Source: Neisseriaceae bacterium (lineage in GTDB: Bacteria > Pseudomonadota > Gammaproteobacteria > Burkholderiales > UBA11063). From it: a stretch of DNA of 16,236 nucleotides. The notes beneath the pieces are model-generated. The model did not search any database. It was not told the origin of the DNA and saw nothing but the letters and a program-made list of their open reading frames with translations. Shown in pieces: positions 16,230 through 16,236 of the stretch; the stretch's first letter is position 1, and each line of letters begins with the position of its first letter. A program made the position numbers and the translations under genes. Where the stretch lies: positions 1 to 16,236 of the forward strand of contig DAHXMX010000009.1 of assembly GCA_027371515.1 (NCBI GenBank), given 5' to 3'.

Positions 16230-16236
16230 CTATCAA
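16166..16236. other. GC-richer foreign-looking segment at the window edge
   Basis: From about 16166 to the edge the sequence changes character. The 50 bases 16161-16210 contain 25 G or C by hand count, against roughly 30% nearby, with runs such as TACCCACCCACCAGGG. It replaces the expected pal 5' end. A perfect TTGACA lies at 16223-16228 on the plus strand, pointing out of the window. It could be the end of an insertion sequence or an assembly junction. I recognise no specific element, and the exact left border is uncertain. Confidence 0.4.

Noticed and set aside
1..16236. Endosymbiont-type reduced genome suggested by low GC
   Set aside because: Secretion, recycling and chaperone genes are full length with intact motifs and no pseudogene decay except at the right edge.
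1..16236. CRISPR array, prophage, toxin-antitoxin or defence island
   Set aside because: No spaced direct repeats, integrase, phage structural genes or defence-type proteins are visible; essentially all sequence is accounted for by core genes.

Overview
The window comes from a low-GC (about 30% by eye) Gram-negative bacterium, most likely a beta- or gammaproteobacterium. It carries type II secretion genes, TldD, PpiD, an AmpG-like permease, NagZ and Pal/CpoB, all with proteobacterial sequence features. I cannot name the genus. The genes are intact and tightly packed with no decay, so a strongly reduced symbiont is unlikely.

Layout, plus strand. Positions 1-3896 are the end of a type II secretion operon: gspJ (3' end only), gspK, gspL, gspM, gspN. 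The run continues almost without a gap into housekeeping genes: rlmB (23S rRNA methyltransferase), tyrS (tyrosyl-tRNA synthetase), folD (folate C1 metabolism) and a short RNase R (3898-8637). After a 49-bp gap, the only one of note on this strand, come ppiD (periplasmic folding factor), tldD (metalloprotease), an AmpG-like permease and nagZ (8687-14868). Most junctions are overlaps or gaps of 1-17 bp, several start codons have no clear ribosome binding site, and translational coupling looks common.

Layout, minus strand. cpoB and pal (the distal tol-pal genes) run toward nagZ from the right edge. An 11-bp perfect hairpin lies between the convergent units and overlaps the cpoB stop codon. The right end of the window is anomalous. 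The OmpA-like domain of Pal is intact, but the expected lipoprotein signal is missing. In its place is a GC-richer patch with an in-frame stop just upstream, which suggests an insertion or an assembly junction.

Functional themes. The left third is secretion (pseudopilus tip GspJ/GspK and inner-membrane platform GspL/GspM/GspN). The middle is RNA and translation. The right third is cell envelope: PpiD, a probable AmpG-NagZ peptidoglycan-recycling pair, and Pal/CpoB. I found no CRISPR array, tRNA, rRNA, prophage or defence system, and no clearly new multi-gene system. The most interesting points are the broken pal 5' end, a lipobox on CpoB, a two-domain NagZ, a short RNase R, and a duplicated start region before the permease that creates a four-codon minicistron.
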